From a bacterium (lineage in GTDB: Bacteria > Auribacterota > UBA6266): 64,000 bases of DNA. The stretch is taken from assembly GCA_023228325.1 (NCBI GenBank), contig JALOBK010000001.1, positions 1,403,549 through 1,467,548 on the forward strand, in the 5' to 3' direction. The notes beneath the pieces are model-generated. The model made no database searches. It had not been told where the DNA came from and saw nothing but the letters and a program-made list of their open reading frames with translations. The translations under genes were made by a program, and so were the position numbers. Positions within the stretch are counted from its first letter, which is position 1. Each line of letters opens with the position of its first letter. Below are positions 18,371-27,028 of the stretch, piece by piece.

Positions 18371-18400
18371 GATAACTAATGATAAGCAATGATAACCAAT
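18371..18400. repeat. Three tandem 10-bp repeats upstream of the HTH gene
   Basis: GATAACTAAT, GATAAGCAAT and GATAACCAAT stand in direct tandem; eight of ten positions are invariant (GATAAnnAAT). The period is close to one helical turn, so a protein could bind all three on one DNA face. They begin 32 bases after the radical SAM stop and end 28 bases before the HTH gene start. Confidence 0.8.
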
Positions 18401-18428
18401 GAACATTAAAAGTCAGGTGTTTTAAATT

Positions 18429-18710
18429 ATGGAAATTAAAGAGAATGAAGTTTATACAACTGAGGAAGCCCAGAAACTTCTGAAAATCAGCTCTAGCACA
18501 ATGATGAGGATGATTAAAAAGGGGCTTATCAGGACAGGGCGCGCGGGAAAACAATATAGAATTCTGGGAAAAGAGATTTTGAGGGCTGTTTCACCGAAAC
18601 TTGAAGACCAGGTGGGCAAAATTTATAATAAAGGAAGAAAGTGGGTTCATGAAGGAGTAGATGGGAATAACGGAAAAGTAAAAAAAGGGGATGATAATGT
18701 CAAATCATGA
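18429..18710 (+). CDS. Small excisionase/MerR-type helix-turn-helix protein
   Basis: The product is 93 residues. Residues 9-55 read as an HTH_17 (excisionase-family) domain: YTTEEAQKLLKISSSTMMRMI, then GLIRTGRAGKQYRILG, i.e. a winged helix with a basic wing. The rest (about 60-93) is Lys/Gly-rich and unstructured-looking. It is the first gene of the pseudaminic-type cluster and overlaps pseB by 14 bases. No phage or integrase gene is near, so a local regulator is more likely than an excisionase. The 10-bp repeats just upstream are a candidate operator. Confidence 0.75.
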   Translation: MEIKENEVYTTEEAQKLLKISSSTMMRMIKKGLIRTGRAGKQYRILGKEILRAVSPKLEDQVGKIYNKGRKWVHEGVDGNNGKVKKGDDNVKS

Positions 18711-19677
18711 TTTGTTCAGCGGTAAAACTGTTCTGATAACCGGAGGAACAGGCTCTTTCGGAAGAAAATTTACGGAAATAGTAATTAAAAAACATAACCC
18801 TAAAAAACTTATCATATTCAGCCGCGACGAGATGAAGCAATATGAAATGCATCAGGAATTTAACCAGAAGAACATAAGGTATTTCATCGGTGATGTGCGC
18901 GATCCTGACAGGCTTCACAGGGCTTTTCATGGTGTTGATGTTGTGGTTCACGCGGCTGCGCTTAAAATTGTGCCGTCGGCCGAGTATAATCCATTTGAAG
19001 CTGTCAGGACAAATGTTATAGGCGCGGAGAATGTGATAAACACAGCGATAGATAACGGCGTGAAAAAAGTAATAGCATTAAGCACGGATAAAGCGGCAAA
19101 CCCGGTAAATCTTTACGGCGCGACTAAACTTTGTTCGGAGAAGATGTTTGTTGCGGCCAATAATTATTCGCCGGAAGGGACAAAATTCAGCGTGGTAAGA
19201 TACGGGAATGTTTTCGGTTCGCGGGGCAGTATAGTACCGTTTTTTAAAGAGTGCAGGGGTACAGGGATAATCCCCATAACAGATAAAAGGATGACGCGCT
19301 TTTGGATAACCTTAAGCCAGGGAGTGGAATTTGTAATAAGCTGTGTCAACTCCATGAAGGGAGGGGAAGTCTTTATACCCAAAATGCCCAGTATGAGAAT
19401 AATGGACCTGGCAAAAGTGATAGCTCCTGAATGCAAATTAAAAATAATAGGTATCAGGCCGGGTGAGAAACTTCATGAAACCCTTGTTCCCGCGGATGAT
19501 GCATTTTCCACGGTGGAAAAAACGGACAGGTTTATTACATGTCCTGCGGTTGTCTTTAATAAAAAGAATAAACATTCGGGAGCCTGCCTTAAGGGTGATT
19601 TTTCCGGGTATCGAAGTGACAATAATACGAGATGGCTTACGGTGGATGAACTTAAAAAAATGGCGGATATGGAGTAA
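18697..19677 (+). CDS. pseB: UDP-GlcNAc 4,6-dehydratase (inverting)
   Basis: The product is 326 residues. The ATG at 18697 was chosen over the in-frame ATG at 18691 because GGGG at 18687-18690 is correctly spaced only for the former. The extended SDR pattern is clear: LITGGTGSFGRKF, FSRDEMKQYEM, VVHAAALKIVPSAEYNPFEA, STDKAANPVNLYGATK and RYGNVFGSRGS. This is the PseB/FlaA1 short-form dehydratase, first step of CMP-pseudaminic acid synthesis, giving UDP-4-keto-6-deoxy-L-AltNAc. Twelve bases separate it from pseC. Assignment is secure at family level. Confidence 0.92.
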   Translation: MSNHDLFSGKTVLITGGTGSFGRKFTEIVIKKHNPKKLIIFSRDEMKQYEMHQEFNQKNIRYFIGDVRDPDRLHRAFHGVDVVVHAAALKIVPSAEYNPFEAVRTNVIGAENVINTAIDNGVKKVIALSTDKAANPVNLYGATKLCSEKMFVAANNYSPEGTKFSVVRYGNVFGSRGSIVPFFKECRGTGIIPITDKRMTRFWITLSQGVEFVISCVNSMKGGEVFIPKMPSMRIMDLAKVIAPECKLKIIGIRPGEKLHETLVPADDAFSTVEKTDRFITCPAVVFNKKNKHSGACLKGDFSGYRSDNNTRWLTVDELKKMADME

Positions 19678-19688
19678 TTAAACACAGT

Positions 19689-20846
19689 ATGCGAAATATT
19701 CCCTATGGAAGACAATATATAGACTCTGATGATATAAGAGCGGTTATCAAAGTGCTGAAGTCCGATTTTATCACCCAGGGCCCTGCAGTCAGCGCTTTTG
19801 AGAAAAAAATCACTTCCTGTTGCGGCGCTAAATATGCGGTAGCTGTTTCAAGCGGGACAGCGGCGCTTCATCTGGCTTGTCTTGCCATCGGATTGGGTAA
19901 GGGTGACGAAGCTATAACTACTCCTATAACATTTTTAGCAACTTCTAATTCGGTTATCTATACAGGGGCAAAACCTGTTTTTGCGGATATTGATTATGAA
20001 ACAGTTAATATCGACCCTGCTGAAGTTAAGCAGGCGATAACATCCAAAACCAAAGCTGTTTTACCCGTTCATTTTGCCGGTTTGCCCTGTAATATGCCGG
20101 AAATACACAAAATCGCTAAAAAAAACGGTTTAAAAATTATAGAAGACGCCTGTCATGCTTTAGGGGCGGAATATAAACACAACGGCAAATGGATAAAAGT
20201 AGGCAGTTGCAAACATTCAGATATGACGGTATTCAGTTTTCATCCTGTAAAACATATTACCACAGGAGAAGGCGGCGCAATAACGACAAATAGCCGGATG
20301 TATTACGAAAAATTGATGAATCTAAGAAGTCATGGAATAGTTAAACCGCGCGGAAAATGTAAAATGGTAGGTCCATGGTATTACGAAATGCGTTCACTCG
20401 GGTTTAATTACAGGATGACGGATATTCAGTCGGCGCTGGGTCTGTCACAGATGAATAAGCTTAACGATTTTATCAAAAGGCGCAGAGAAATTGCGGAACA
20501 ATATAAAAAATCATTTTCCGGCATAAAAGGTATATCTTTTCAGGAAGAACCGTTATGGGCAAAATCATCGTATCATCTTTTTGTCTTAAATATCGATTTC
20601 AAAAAAATGGGTATCAGCAGAAAATATTTAATGAACAAATTATCGGGAAAAGGCGTAGGCACGCAGGTCCATTATATCCCCGTTTATAAACAGCCTTACT
20701 ATAAGAGCAGTGTATCTGAAAATCTGCTTTTGGATAATGCTGAGCTTTATTATCAAAAGGCTTTAAGTATACCGATCTTTCCGGCTATGAAACACAGTGA
20801 AGTTTCAAAAGTGGCGGAAGAAATAAAAAAGCTTACGGGAAAATAG
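19689..20846 (+). CDS. pseC: UDP-4-keto-6-deoxy-sugar aminotransferase (PseC-type, DegT family)
   Basis: The product is 385 residues. PLP-enzyme motifs: VAVSSGTAALHLA, TTPITFLATSNSV, IIEDACHALGA, and the Schiff-base lysine Lys188 in SFHPVKHITTGEGGA. The N-terminal IPYGRQYIDSDDI and the HFAGLPCNM segment are typical of PseC. It transaminates C4 of the PseB product using glutamate. Adjacent to pseB as in most known loci. A legionaminic-type substrate (LegC) is less likely, because the neighbouring dehydratase is of the inverting type. Confidence 0.9.
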   Translation: MRNIPYGRQYIDSDDIRAVIKVLKSDFITQGPAVSAFEKKITSCCGAKYAVAVSSGTAALHLACLAIGLGKGDEAITTPITFLATSNSVIYTGAKPVFADIDYETVNIDPAEVKQAITSKTKAVLPVHFAGLPCNMPEIHKIAKKNGLKIIEDACHALGAEYKHNGKWIKVGSCKHSDMTVFSFHPVKHITTGEGGAITTNSRMYYEKLMNLRSHGIVKPRGKCKMVGPWYYEMRSLGFNYRMTDIQSALGLSQMNKLNDFIKRRREIAEQYKKSFSGIKGISFQEEPLWAKSSYHLFVLNIDFKKMGISRKYLMNKLSGKGVGTQVHYIPVYKQPYYKSSVSENLLLDNAELYYQKALSIPIFPAMKHSEVSKVAEEIKKLTGK

Positions 20847-20852
20847 TTTGTT

Positions 20853-22706
20853 ATGGGTGAAGGCAAAACATATATAGTTGCGGAAGAATATAACCCCGAT
20901 TTTGATTATTCGGCGGGCAATGTCCTGTCTTTGTCTCCGCGCGCGTCATATCAGTTCGATAATAAAGGCATAAAATATTCCGTGCTTTCCGATTATCTGG
21001 GAGAAGAAGAAATAAGGAAAGATGAAAAGGAGATATTTGATAAAGAAATGGCCTGGTGCAGGAATTTTGATGAATATCTTCAATCCCGGCTGACTATTTT
21101 CCGGGGAAAAAATATTCTGCCGGTTTATCTTCATTTTTCCCGGTTCAAGTACCTGATTGACTCTCTCGTTATGCAGTCCAGGAGGATAAAAAGTTTTTTG
21201 AAAATATGCATGCCTGCGGAAATCGTATATGCAGGAGACTCTTTGCTTCCCGTTGAAGATTACTCCATATTCAATATCAGAAAGGCTTCCCGGCAGATGT
21301 TCATAAAACTTTTTGAAGTTATTTGCGGAGAATACGGCATAAAATTTTCTTTTATTCCCCATAAGACAGCGGAACCGGAGAATATCCAGCCGGATGGGAT
21401 AATAGAGAAAAGCAGGAAAGTTTTAAAGCATTTTTACGGCAAAGAAGCGAAGGATATTTTCAAGTATATTTTGCCCGGCAGGCTTATACCCGGGGGGAAA
21501 ATATTAAAAGGGAAAAAAATCTTGTCTCTTGATGCGGGCACCTTGTCGATTGACGGTGTGATAATAGAACTTATCAAAAGAGGCGCTGATGTATATATTA
21601 AAAATGGGTTAAAGATACGTGAAATATGTATTTTTCCCGGGAAAAGATGTTTTCTTGCGGACGAAAAAGAAAAAGGTCCTGAGTTAGCGGAAAAACTCAG
21701 AGAAACCGCTTCTTTTCCTGCGGAGGCGCATAAAATTGTCCGGTTTATATCTGATTTGTGTGAAGTCAATACGGAAGATCTGGTCCGGCCTTTTCTTGGA
21801 TGGTTTGTTGAAAATGATTGCAGCAAGTTCTTTTATGAGTATCTGGCTATGGAAAAATTCTATGCGGAGAATAATATTGATTCAGTCATTGCGCGAAGCA
21901 GTTCGGGCGTCAATTATCCGGCGGCGTTGAATGCGGCTATGAACAGTAAAAACGTTAAAAGAGTGTGTTTCCAGCACAGCTGCGGGCCACTTGACTGGAG
22001 GGACCTGTATCAGGGCGATATCGGCTATTTTGATTATTTTTTCTCCACGGATTCTGTTTCGGAGGAAATATACAAATATGCCTCAAAGAAATATAATTAC
22101 GGGAGTTGTAAAATCTATCAGTCGCCGCATTATCTGCAGGCAATAGAGAAAAAATATAATCATGGAAGGATAAAAAAAGAAAGGCCCCTGGTCATATTTG
22201 TCCCCAAAAAACAGGATGTAAGACTTCAAAAATACAATGCGGGCAGCGTGTTGCTTACGTGGTATTACGATTTTTTAAAAAGGATAATAAATTATATGGC
22301 AAACCGCGATGATTTTCATTTTATATTCAAATATCCCGTATCATCGGGCTGGTATCACGGGTCCATAATAAAATATATAAATGGCCTGAAACCCGGGAAT
22401 ATAAGCCTTTCATCGGAAAAGATGTATAAATACTTCGCCAAAGCCGAAAGACTAATACAGGATAACGCTTCCACACCTATGTTCGAAGCGTGCGCCGCGG
22501 GGTTATCTGTGCTTGCGATGTACAGAAAACCTTTGAAACCGTCCGCAATTGCCGAAAAAGAGTTTTCCGGTATATTAAAGCCCTATAATGATTCAGAAGA
22601 CGCGATTTCGCATATCGAAGGATTTCTTAATACGCCGCCGGAAAAGTATATGAAGAAAATCGGCTTTCGCAATGATGCCCTTTCCGTGATATTTGAAAGG
22701 GTATAA
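20853..22706 (+). CDS. Uncharacterised 617-residue protein, possibly GT-B glycosyltransferase
   Basis: I do not recognise a named family. The C-terminal half looks GT-B-like: RVCFQHSCG near residue 370, then FDYFFSTDSVSEEIY, LVIFVPKKQD, a long helix-strand segment FHFIFKYPV, and ERLIQDNASTPMFEACAAGLSVLAMY, which resembles donor-site motifs of CDP-glycerol-type and surface-glycan transferases. Residues 1-340 match nothing I know and contain no membrane segment. The gene lies between pseC and the cytidylyltransferase, so a nonulosonate-related transferase or surface-glycan role is a reasonable guess. Confidence 0.5.
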   Translation: MGEGKTYIVAEEYNPDFDYSAGNVLSLSPRASYQFDNKGIKYSVLSDYLGEEEIRKDEKEIFDKEMAWCRNFDEYLQSRLTIFRGKNILPVYLHFSRFKYLIDSLVMQSRRIKSFLKICMPAEIVYAGDSLLPVEDYSIFNIRKASRQMFIKLFEVICGEYGIKFSFIPHKTAEPENIQPDGIIEKSRKVLKHFYGKEAKDIFKYILPGRLIPGGKILKGKKILSLDAGTLSIDGVIIELIKRGADVYIKNGLKIREICIFPGKRCFLADEKEKGPELAEKLRETASFPAEAHKIVRFISDLCEVNTEDLVRPFLGWFVENDCSKFFYEYLAMEKFYAENNIDSVIARSSSGVNYPAALNAAMNSKNVKRVCFQHSCGPLDWRDLYQGDIGYFDYFFSTDSVSEEIYKYASKKYNYGSCKIYQSPHYLQAIEKKYNHGRIKKERPLVIFVPKKQDVRLQKYNAGSVLLTWYYDFLKRIINYMANRDDFHFIFKYPVSSGWYHGSIIKYINGLKPGNISLSSEKMYKYFAKAERLIQDNASTPMFEACAAGLSVLAMYRKPLKPSAIAEKEFSGILKPYNDSEDAISHIEGFLNTPPEKYMKKIGFRNDALSVIFERV

Positions 22707-22727
22707 ATTCAGGAAAAGGATTTTAGG

Positions 22728-23492
22728 ATGAATATAGTTGGCATAGTACAATCGAGAGTCGGATCGAAAAGATTGCCTAAAAAGTGTTTTTCCCTGATCC
22801 ACACAGAACCTCTTATAGGAGTAATTATCAGCCGGCTTTTGGAATCCAGATATATCACCGGGGTCAGCGTAGCCGCCACAGACAGGGAAGAGGATAATGA
22901 ACTTGATCCGGTTGCATTAAGATATGGCTGTAAGTGTTACCATGGGAGTGAGAATGATATAGTTGACAGGCTGTATAACGCGGGACTTGAAAGCAGAGCC
23001 GATATGATTGTGCGCGTCTGGGGAGACTGTCCTCTGGTGGATCCCCGTCTTATCGACAGGTATATTGATGCCGCTTTGCGTGATGATGCTGATTTCGCGT
23101 CCAATATCAGCCCCAGGAGCATTCCCGGCGGGCTTAATGTGGAAATCTATAAGATGTCGGCGCTGAAAAGAGTACTCGATGAGACAAAGGATGAATTTTA
23201 CAGGAAGTACCCGAGGAATTACATACTGGATAAAAATGATTTCAAAGTTTGCAATATAAACATAAATTCCTCTTTGACCGGTATCAACCTGTGCGTCGAT
23301 TATCCCGGAGACCTGGTCTTTATAAATAAGATATTCCTGAAATTCAAAAAGAATAACTATAAATTTCACATAGAAGACCTTGAAGGATTGTTCAAAAAAA
23401 ACAAGAAGCTTATGCATGACAGGCAGGGTTTGAAAAGAAATATTGAATACAGTGATGAATTGGAAAAAAGAAAAAAAAGGGGTAGGTTATGA
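22728..23492 (+). CDS. Cytidylyltransferase, SpsF/PseF-like (nonulosonate activation)
   Basis: The product is 254 residues. The N-terminus VGIVQSRVGSKRLPKKCF is the nucleotide-binding motif of CMP-sugar synthetases in its SpsF form. VRVWGDCPLVDPRLIDRYI and SIPGGLNVEI follow, and NLCVDYPGDLVFINKI near residue 190 closes the family pattern. The likely role is CTP-dependent activation of the nonulosonic acid made by pseI downstream. The last 50 residues are charged and extend past the usual end. It overlaps the acetyltransferase gene by 4 bases. SpsF-type enzymes are rarely tested biochemically, so I leave the symbol empty. Confidence 0.8.
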   Translation: MNIVGIVQSRVGSKRLPKKCFSLIHTEPLIGVIISRLLESRYITGVSVAATDREEDNELDPVALRYGCKCYHGSENDIVDRLYNAGLESRADMIVRVWGDCPLVDPRLIDRYIDAALRDDADFASNISPRSIPGGLNVEIYKMSALKRVLDETKDEFYRKYPRNYILDKNDFKVCNININSSLTGINLCVDYPGDLVFINKIFLKFKKNNYKFHIEDLEGLFKKNKKLMHDRQGLKRNIEYSDELEKRKKRGRL

Positions 23493-24046
23493 AAACATAT
23501 TATTTAACCGGCAAAAAAATATATTTCCGTCCTTATCAGGCCGAAGATGTCAAAACCTGTATGTTTAACTGGGTAAATGACCCGGAAATTACATATTTTA
23601 TGCTGACCGGGCAAAAACCTGTAACGATGGATGCCCTGTTAAAGGAATATGAAACACTTATAAATGACTCTAAAAACTCGATATTTTCGATAGTGGATAA
23701 AAAAACGGATAAGATGATAGGGATTATCGGGCTTTATAATGTAAGGCCTGTGGTTTATGCGGCCGAGTTAAGGATAATAATAGGGGAAAAAAGTGTATGG
23801 GGCAAAGGTTACGGGACGGAAGCGTGTTTAATGCTCCTTGAATATGCCTTCAACAGGCTTAATCTCCATAAGGTTTTCCTCGGCGTGAATAATGATAATA
23901 AAGGAGCCGTAACTTGTTATAAGAACGCGGGATTTGTCGAGGAGGGCGTTTTAAGGGATGAAATTTACAGGAACGGCAGATTTTACGATGCTTTGAGAAT
24001 GAGCATATTAAGGAATGAGTACGACAAATTAAACAGGAAGAAGTAA
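23489..24046 (+). CDS. GNAT acetyltransferase, PseH-like
   Basis: The product is 185 residues of the RimJ/PseH-type GNAT fold. It begins with KIYFRPYQAEDV and has the acetyl-CoA loop VWGKGYGTEACL, with LHKVFLGVNNDNKGAVTCYKNAGFVEEG as the conserved C-terminal part. In pseudaminic pathways PseH acetylates the 4-amino group made by PseC. The position right after the cytidylyltransferase (ATGA overlap) supports this. It could instead act on the amino group made by the second DegT enzyme at 25082. Confidence 0.82.
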   Translation: MKTYYLTGKKIYFRPYQAEDVKTCMFNWVNDPEITYFMLTGQKPVTMDALLKEYETLINDSKNSIFSIVDKKTDKMIGIIGLYNVRPVVYAAELRIIIGEKSVWGKGYGTEACLMLLEYAFNRLNLHKVFLGVNNDNKGAVTCYKNAGFVEEGVLRDEIYRNGRFYDALRMSILRNEYDKLNRKK

Positions 24047-24052
24047 CTGTAT

Positions 24053-25081
24053 ATGAAAGAAAGAAAACTTAAAGCGGCGATAATAGGATGCGGACGGATC
24101 GCCTATGGGTTCTCGAAGGACCCTAAAAGACCGAAACCCGCGACCCATTTTGAGGCATATAAGGGAAATCCTTCAATAGACTTAATTGCTGTATGCGATA
24201 AGGATAATAGCAAATCGGGGAACTTCGGGCCGAATTGCAAGTTCTATGAAGACTACAGGAATCTTATGGATGAACAGCATCCCGATGTTATAAGCGTCTG
24301 TACTCCGCCGGATTCCCACTTTGAAATCGCGCGTTATGCGGTCGACGCCGGCGTAAAAGCCGTGTTCTGCGAAAAACCTATGGTCTTGTCGCTCAGGGAA
24401 GCCGACGAACTGGTTGAATTGGTCGAAAAAAGGAAAACAGTGTTTGCCGTTAATTTTTTAAGAAGATGGGACCCGTTCCTGAACAGGGTCGCTGATTTTA
24501 TAATGAGCGGAGAGCTGGGTGAAATAGTGTCGGTCGATTGTTACTATACCGCAGGAATCATAAATACGGGTTCTCATATGGTGGATCTGCTCAGGATGTT
24601 GACAGGGTGCGAGGTAGAATCAGTTGAGGCCGGTATGCGGGATAAAAATAAATTCCCGGATCCCACGATTGATGTGGTGTTGCGGTGCGACAAGAAATTC
24701 AATTGTTATTTTCACGGTATGGATAAAGATGATTATATGATTTTTGAAATGAGCATTTATGGCTCCAAAGGGAAAATTGCTTTATATGACAATGTCCGAA
24801 AGGCGGATTACCTGATTCCGGCAGATAACCCGGATATGTCAGGATATAAAGCGTTGGTTAAAAAGGAGCATGACTGGGGTGAGCGACAGGGCTCTTTAAT
24901 AGATAAGGGGCTTGGAAAAATAATAGATGCCGTTAACGGGAAGCCGGTAAAATATTGTAATGTTGACGATGGGGCGAAAACAATTGAAATACTGGCGGGT
25001 ATTATGATGTCCGTGGAAAATTCCGGGAAAAAGGTTTCTTTCCCGCTGAAAAACAGGGATGTTTCTATCGGAGGGATATAG
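24053..25081 (+). CDS. Gfo/Idh/MocA-family NAD(P)-dependent oxidoreductase
   Basis: The product is 342 residues. The Rossmann opening is AAIIGCGRIAYGF, followed by SVCTPPDSHFEIARYAVDAG and the EKPMVLS motif that carries the catalytic lysine of the family. A Gly/Asp-rich C-terminal alpha/beta domain follows. In sugar loci such enzymes (for example WlbA) oxidise C3 of a nucleotide sugar to feed a DegT aminotransferase. The next gene, one base away, is exactly that kind of enzyme, so a 3-keto/3-amino sugar step is inferred. The substrate is unknown. The pair interrupts the pse genes. Confidence 0.85.
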   Translation: MKERKLKAAIIGCGRIAYGFSKDPKRPKPATHFEAYKGNPSIDLIAVCDKDNSKSGNFGPNCKFYEDYRNLMDEQHPDVISVCTPPDSHFEIARYAVDAGVKAVFCEKPMVLSLREADELVELVEKRKTVFAVNFLRRWDPFLNRVADFIMSGELGEIVSVDCYYTAGIINTGSHMVDLLRMLTGCEVESVEAGMRDKNKFPDPTIDVVLRCDKKFNCYFHGMDKDDYMIFEMSIYGSKGKIALYDNVRKADYLIPADNPDMSGYKALVKKEHDWGERQGSLIDKGLGKIIDAVNGKPVKYCNVDDGAKTIEILAGIMMSVENSGKKVSFPLKNRDVSIGGI

Positions 25082-26374
25082 ATGAGTTTGAAATTAGCGG
25101 TTTCAGGCGGTAAAAAAGTGAGGGAAAAACCTTTTGTCACCATTCCCAGCATCGGGGAGGAAGAAAGAAAACACGTCCTTGATGTTCTGGACAAAGGAAT
25201 ATTGTCCGGTTTCGTCGCCGGCCCGGGAGAATCTTTTTACGGGGGAAGCAAGGTAAAAGAGCTTGAAGGGAAGTTCAGGGATTACTTTAACGTGAGGCAG
25301 TCTGTCGCTGTCAATTCGGCTACGGCGGGATTGCATGCGGCTGTTGCTGCTATCGGAATCGGACCCGGAGATGAGGTTATAGTTACTCCCTATACGATGT
25401 CGGCATCCGCGACAGCGATACTTATGCAGAATGGAATTCCCGTTTTTGCCGATATAGATGAGAAAACCTTTTGTATAGACTCCGCGGAAATCGAGAAAAA
25501 AATCAGCGCCAGGACAAAAGCGATAATAGTGGTGCACCTGTTCGGGCAATCTGCGGATATGGATAAAATAATGAAGATTGCGAAAAAGCATAAACTCTTT
25601 GTTATTGAAGACTGCGCCCAGTCTCCCGCCGCGAAATATAAAGGAAAATATACCGGGACCATTGGAGACATAGGGATCTTCAGTCTGAACCAGCATAAGA
25701 TTATCACGTGCGGAGAAGGAGGGGTTGCCGTCACAAATAACGATGAACTGGCTCTTAATATGCAACTTGTCCGGAATCACGGGGAAGCTATCATTGATAA
25801 GATGAAATTTAAAAAACAGCCGGTTATCCTGGGCTGGAACTACAGGATGACCGAACTTGAAGCTGCTGTTTCAATCGGCCAGTTCTCAAGGCTGGATATG
25901 CTTACAGATGAAAGAAGACATCTGGCGGAATATCTCAGCTCAAAAATAAATAATATCGAAGGTATTATTCCTCCTTTTGTGCCCGATTCCAATGAGCATG
26001 TATATTTTGTCTATCCTGTTAAATTAGACGCGGATAAATTAAAAATAAATAGAGATATTTTTGCCGCGGCTTTAAAAGCCGAAGGCATACCATGCGGAAC
26101 GGGTTATGTTCGCCCGATATATCTTGAGCCTTCATACAGGTCGCTTAAAGGCTATGGTAATGACGGGTGCCCGTACAAGTGTCCTTTCTACGGCAAAGAT
26201 ATATCCTATAATTCCGGCGATTGCCCTGTTTGCGAAAGAATGCATTTTAACGAATTGATTGTATTGCCCGTGTGCAGATCTCCGCAGACGGAAAGAGACA
26301 TGGATGATGTCGCGGAAGCCATCAGAAAAATTACAAATAATATTGATGAGATAAAGGAGAAAACGGAGATATGA
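25082..26374 (+). CDS. DegT/DnrJ/EryC1 aminotransferase with a cysteine-rich C-terminal insert
   Basis: The product is 430 residues, longer than the usual 370-390. PLP motifs: AVNSATAGLHAAVAAIGIGPGDEV, VIEDCAQSPAAKY and the lysine Lys206 in SLNQHKIITCGEGG. Between about residues 358 and 392 there is an extra segment with CPYKCPFYG and DCPVCERM, giving two CxxxC/CxxC pairs that could bind a metal. The gene is directly after the Gfo/Idh/MocA gene, and its last four bases overlap the Fe-S protein start. Likely transaminates a nucleotide sugar; the sugar is unknown. Confidence 0.85.
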   Translation: MSLKLAVSGGKKVREKPFVTIPSIGEEERKHVLDVLDKGILSGFVAGPGESFYGGSKVKELEGKFRDYFNVRQSVAVNSATAGLHAAVAAIGIGPGDEVIVTPYTMSASATAILMQNGIPVFADIDEKTFCIDSAEIEKKISARTKAIIVVHLFGQSADMDKIMKIAKKHKLFVIEDCAQSPAAKYKGKYTGTIGDIGIFSLNQHKIITCGEGGVAVTNNDELALNMQLVRNHGEAIIDKMKFKKQPVILGWNYRMTELEAAVSIGQFSRLDMLTDERRHLAEYLSSKINNIEGIIPPFVPDSNEHVYFVYPVKLDADKLKINRDIFAAALKAEGIPCGTGYVRPIYLEPSYRSLKGYGNDGCPYKCPFYGKDISYNSGDCPVCERMHFNELIVLPVCRSPQTERDMDDVAEAIRKITNNIDEIKEKTEI

Positions 26375-27012
26375 AACGCGAGAAAAAATGGGTTCCGCCG
26401 GGAAAAAACTGCGGCTTGTGCGGAGTTAAAACCTGTAAAGAATTTGCAACGCTTGTACGGAACAGGAAAAAGAGGCCCGAAGATTGCGTGTTTTTTGTCG
26501 GAGATACCGGATTAGCACGCAGGACAGCGGGAGAGAAAAAAGCGCATATTAAGAAAACCGATATTCTGGGAAATAAATTTGATTTTATTTTAGATCCCCT
26601 TCCGGGGGAAATTTCCGCCAGAAAGATTGTATTGCCTTTCAGGCCTGATATTGTCGAGAGATGGAAGATAAAGAAAGGCGATATTGTGGTCGGTCGACCC
26701 GAGGGGGCGGGATGTCCCGTCCAGCATGTTTTGCAGGTTATTAAAGCCAACAAAACCACGGGAGTCCTTGATACATGGTGTGTAGGCCCGCGATACTCGA
26801 GAGATGCCAAGGTGTTTGATGTAGAGGCTTATCATATGATAGCCTTTGAAGGAATCGCCGAAGTTATAAGAAAGGAACCTCAATTCGGAAGAAGGCAGTA
26901 TTTTCTGCCGGGTTTCTGCATGATGAACATGGCCCATACCGGTGTTGTTAATATGGTTATAAAAAAGCCTGCCGGTCTGCAAATCAGGGTAGAAGATATA
27001 AGGTTTTTATAG
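26371..27012 (+). CDS. Fes-domain (4Fe-4S) protein of unknown function
   Basis: The product is 213 residues. Residues 11-40 form a Fes-type 4Fe-4S site with Cys14, Cys17, Cys22 and Cys39 (Cx2Cx4Cx16C), as in RnfB and the corrinoid protein AcsC. The rest, about 170 residues, has the segments IVLPFRPDIVERW, VVGRPEGAGCPVQHV and LDTWCVGPRY, with further Cys at about 112, 134 and 186. I do not recognise this part. It overlaps the upstream aminotransferase by 4 bases and is followed after 16 bases by an epimerase gene with a TTG start. Such a protein is unexpected in a sugar-nucleotide operon; a redox or cofactor-assembly role is possible. Confidence 0.7.
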   Translation: MKREKKWVPPGKNCGLCGVKTCKEFATLVRNRKKRPEDCVFFVGDTGLARRTAGEKKAHIKKTDILGNKFDFILDPLPGEISARKIVLPFRPDIVERWKIKKGDIVVGRPEGAGCPVQHVLQVIKANKTTGVLDTWCVGPRYSRDAKVFDVEAYHMIAFEGIAEVIRKEPQFGRRQYFLPGFCMMNMAHTGVVNMVIKKPAGLQIRVEDIRFL

Positions 27013-27028
27013 ACCAAGGAGATAAAAA

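Noticed and set aside
18371..18400. CRISPR-like array
   Set aside because: Three direct 10-bp units without spacers; far too short for CRISPR, and no cas genes are present.
18429..18710. Phage or transposon excisionase
   Set aside because: The HTH type is found in excisionases, but no integrase, att-like repeats or phage genes are nearby; a local regulator is more likely.
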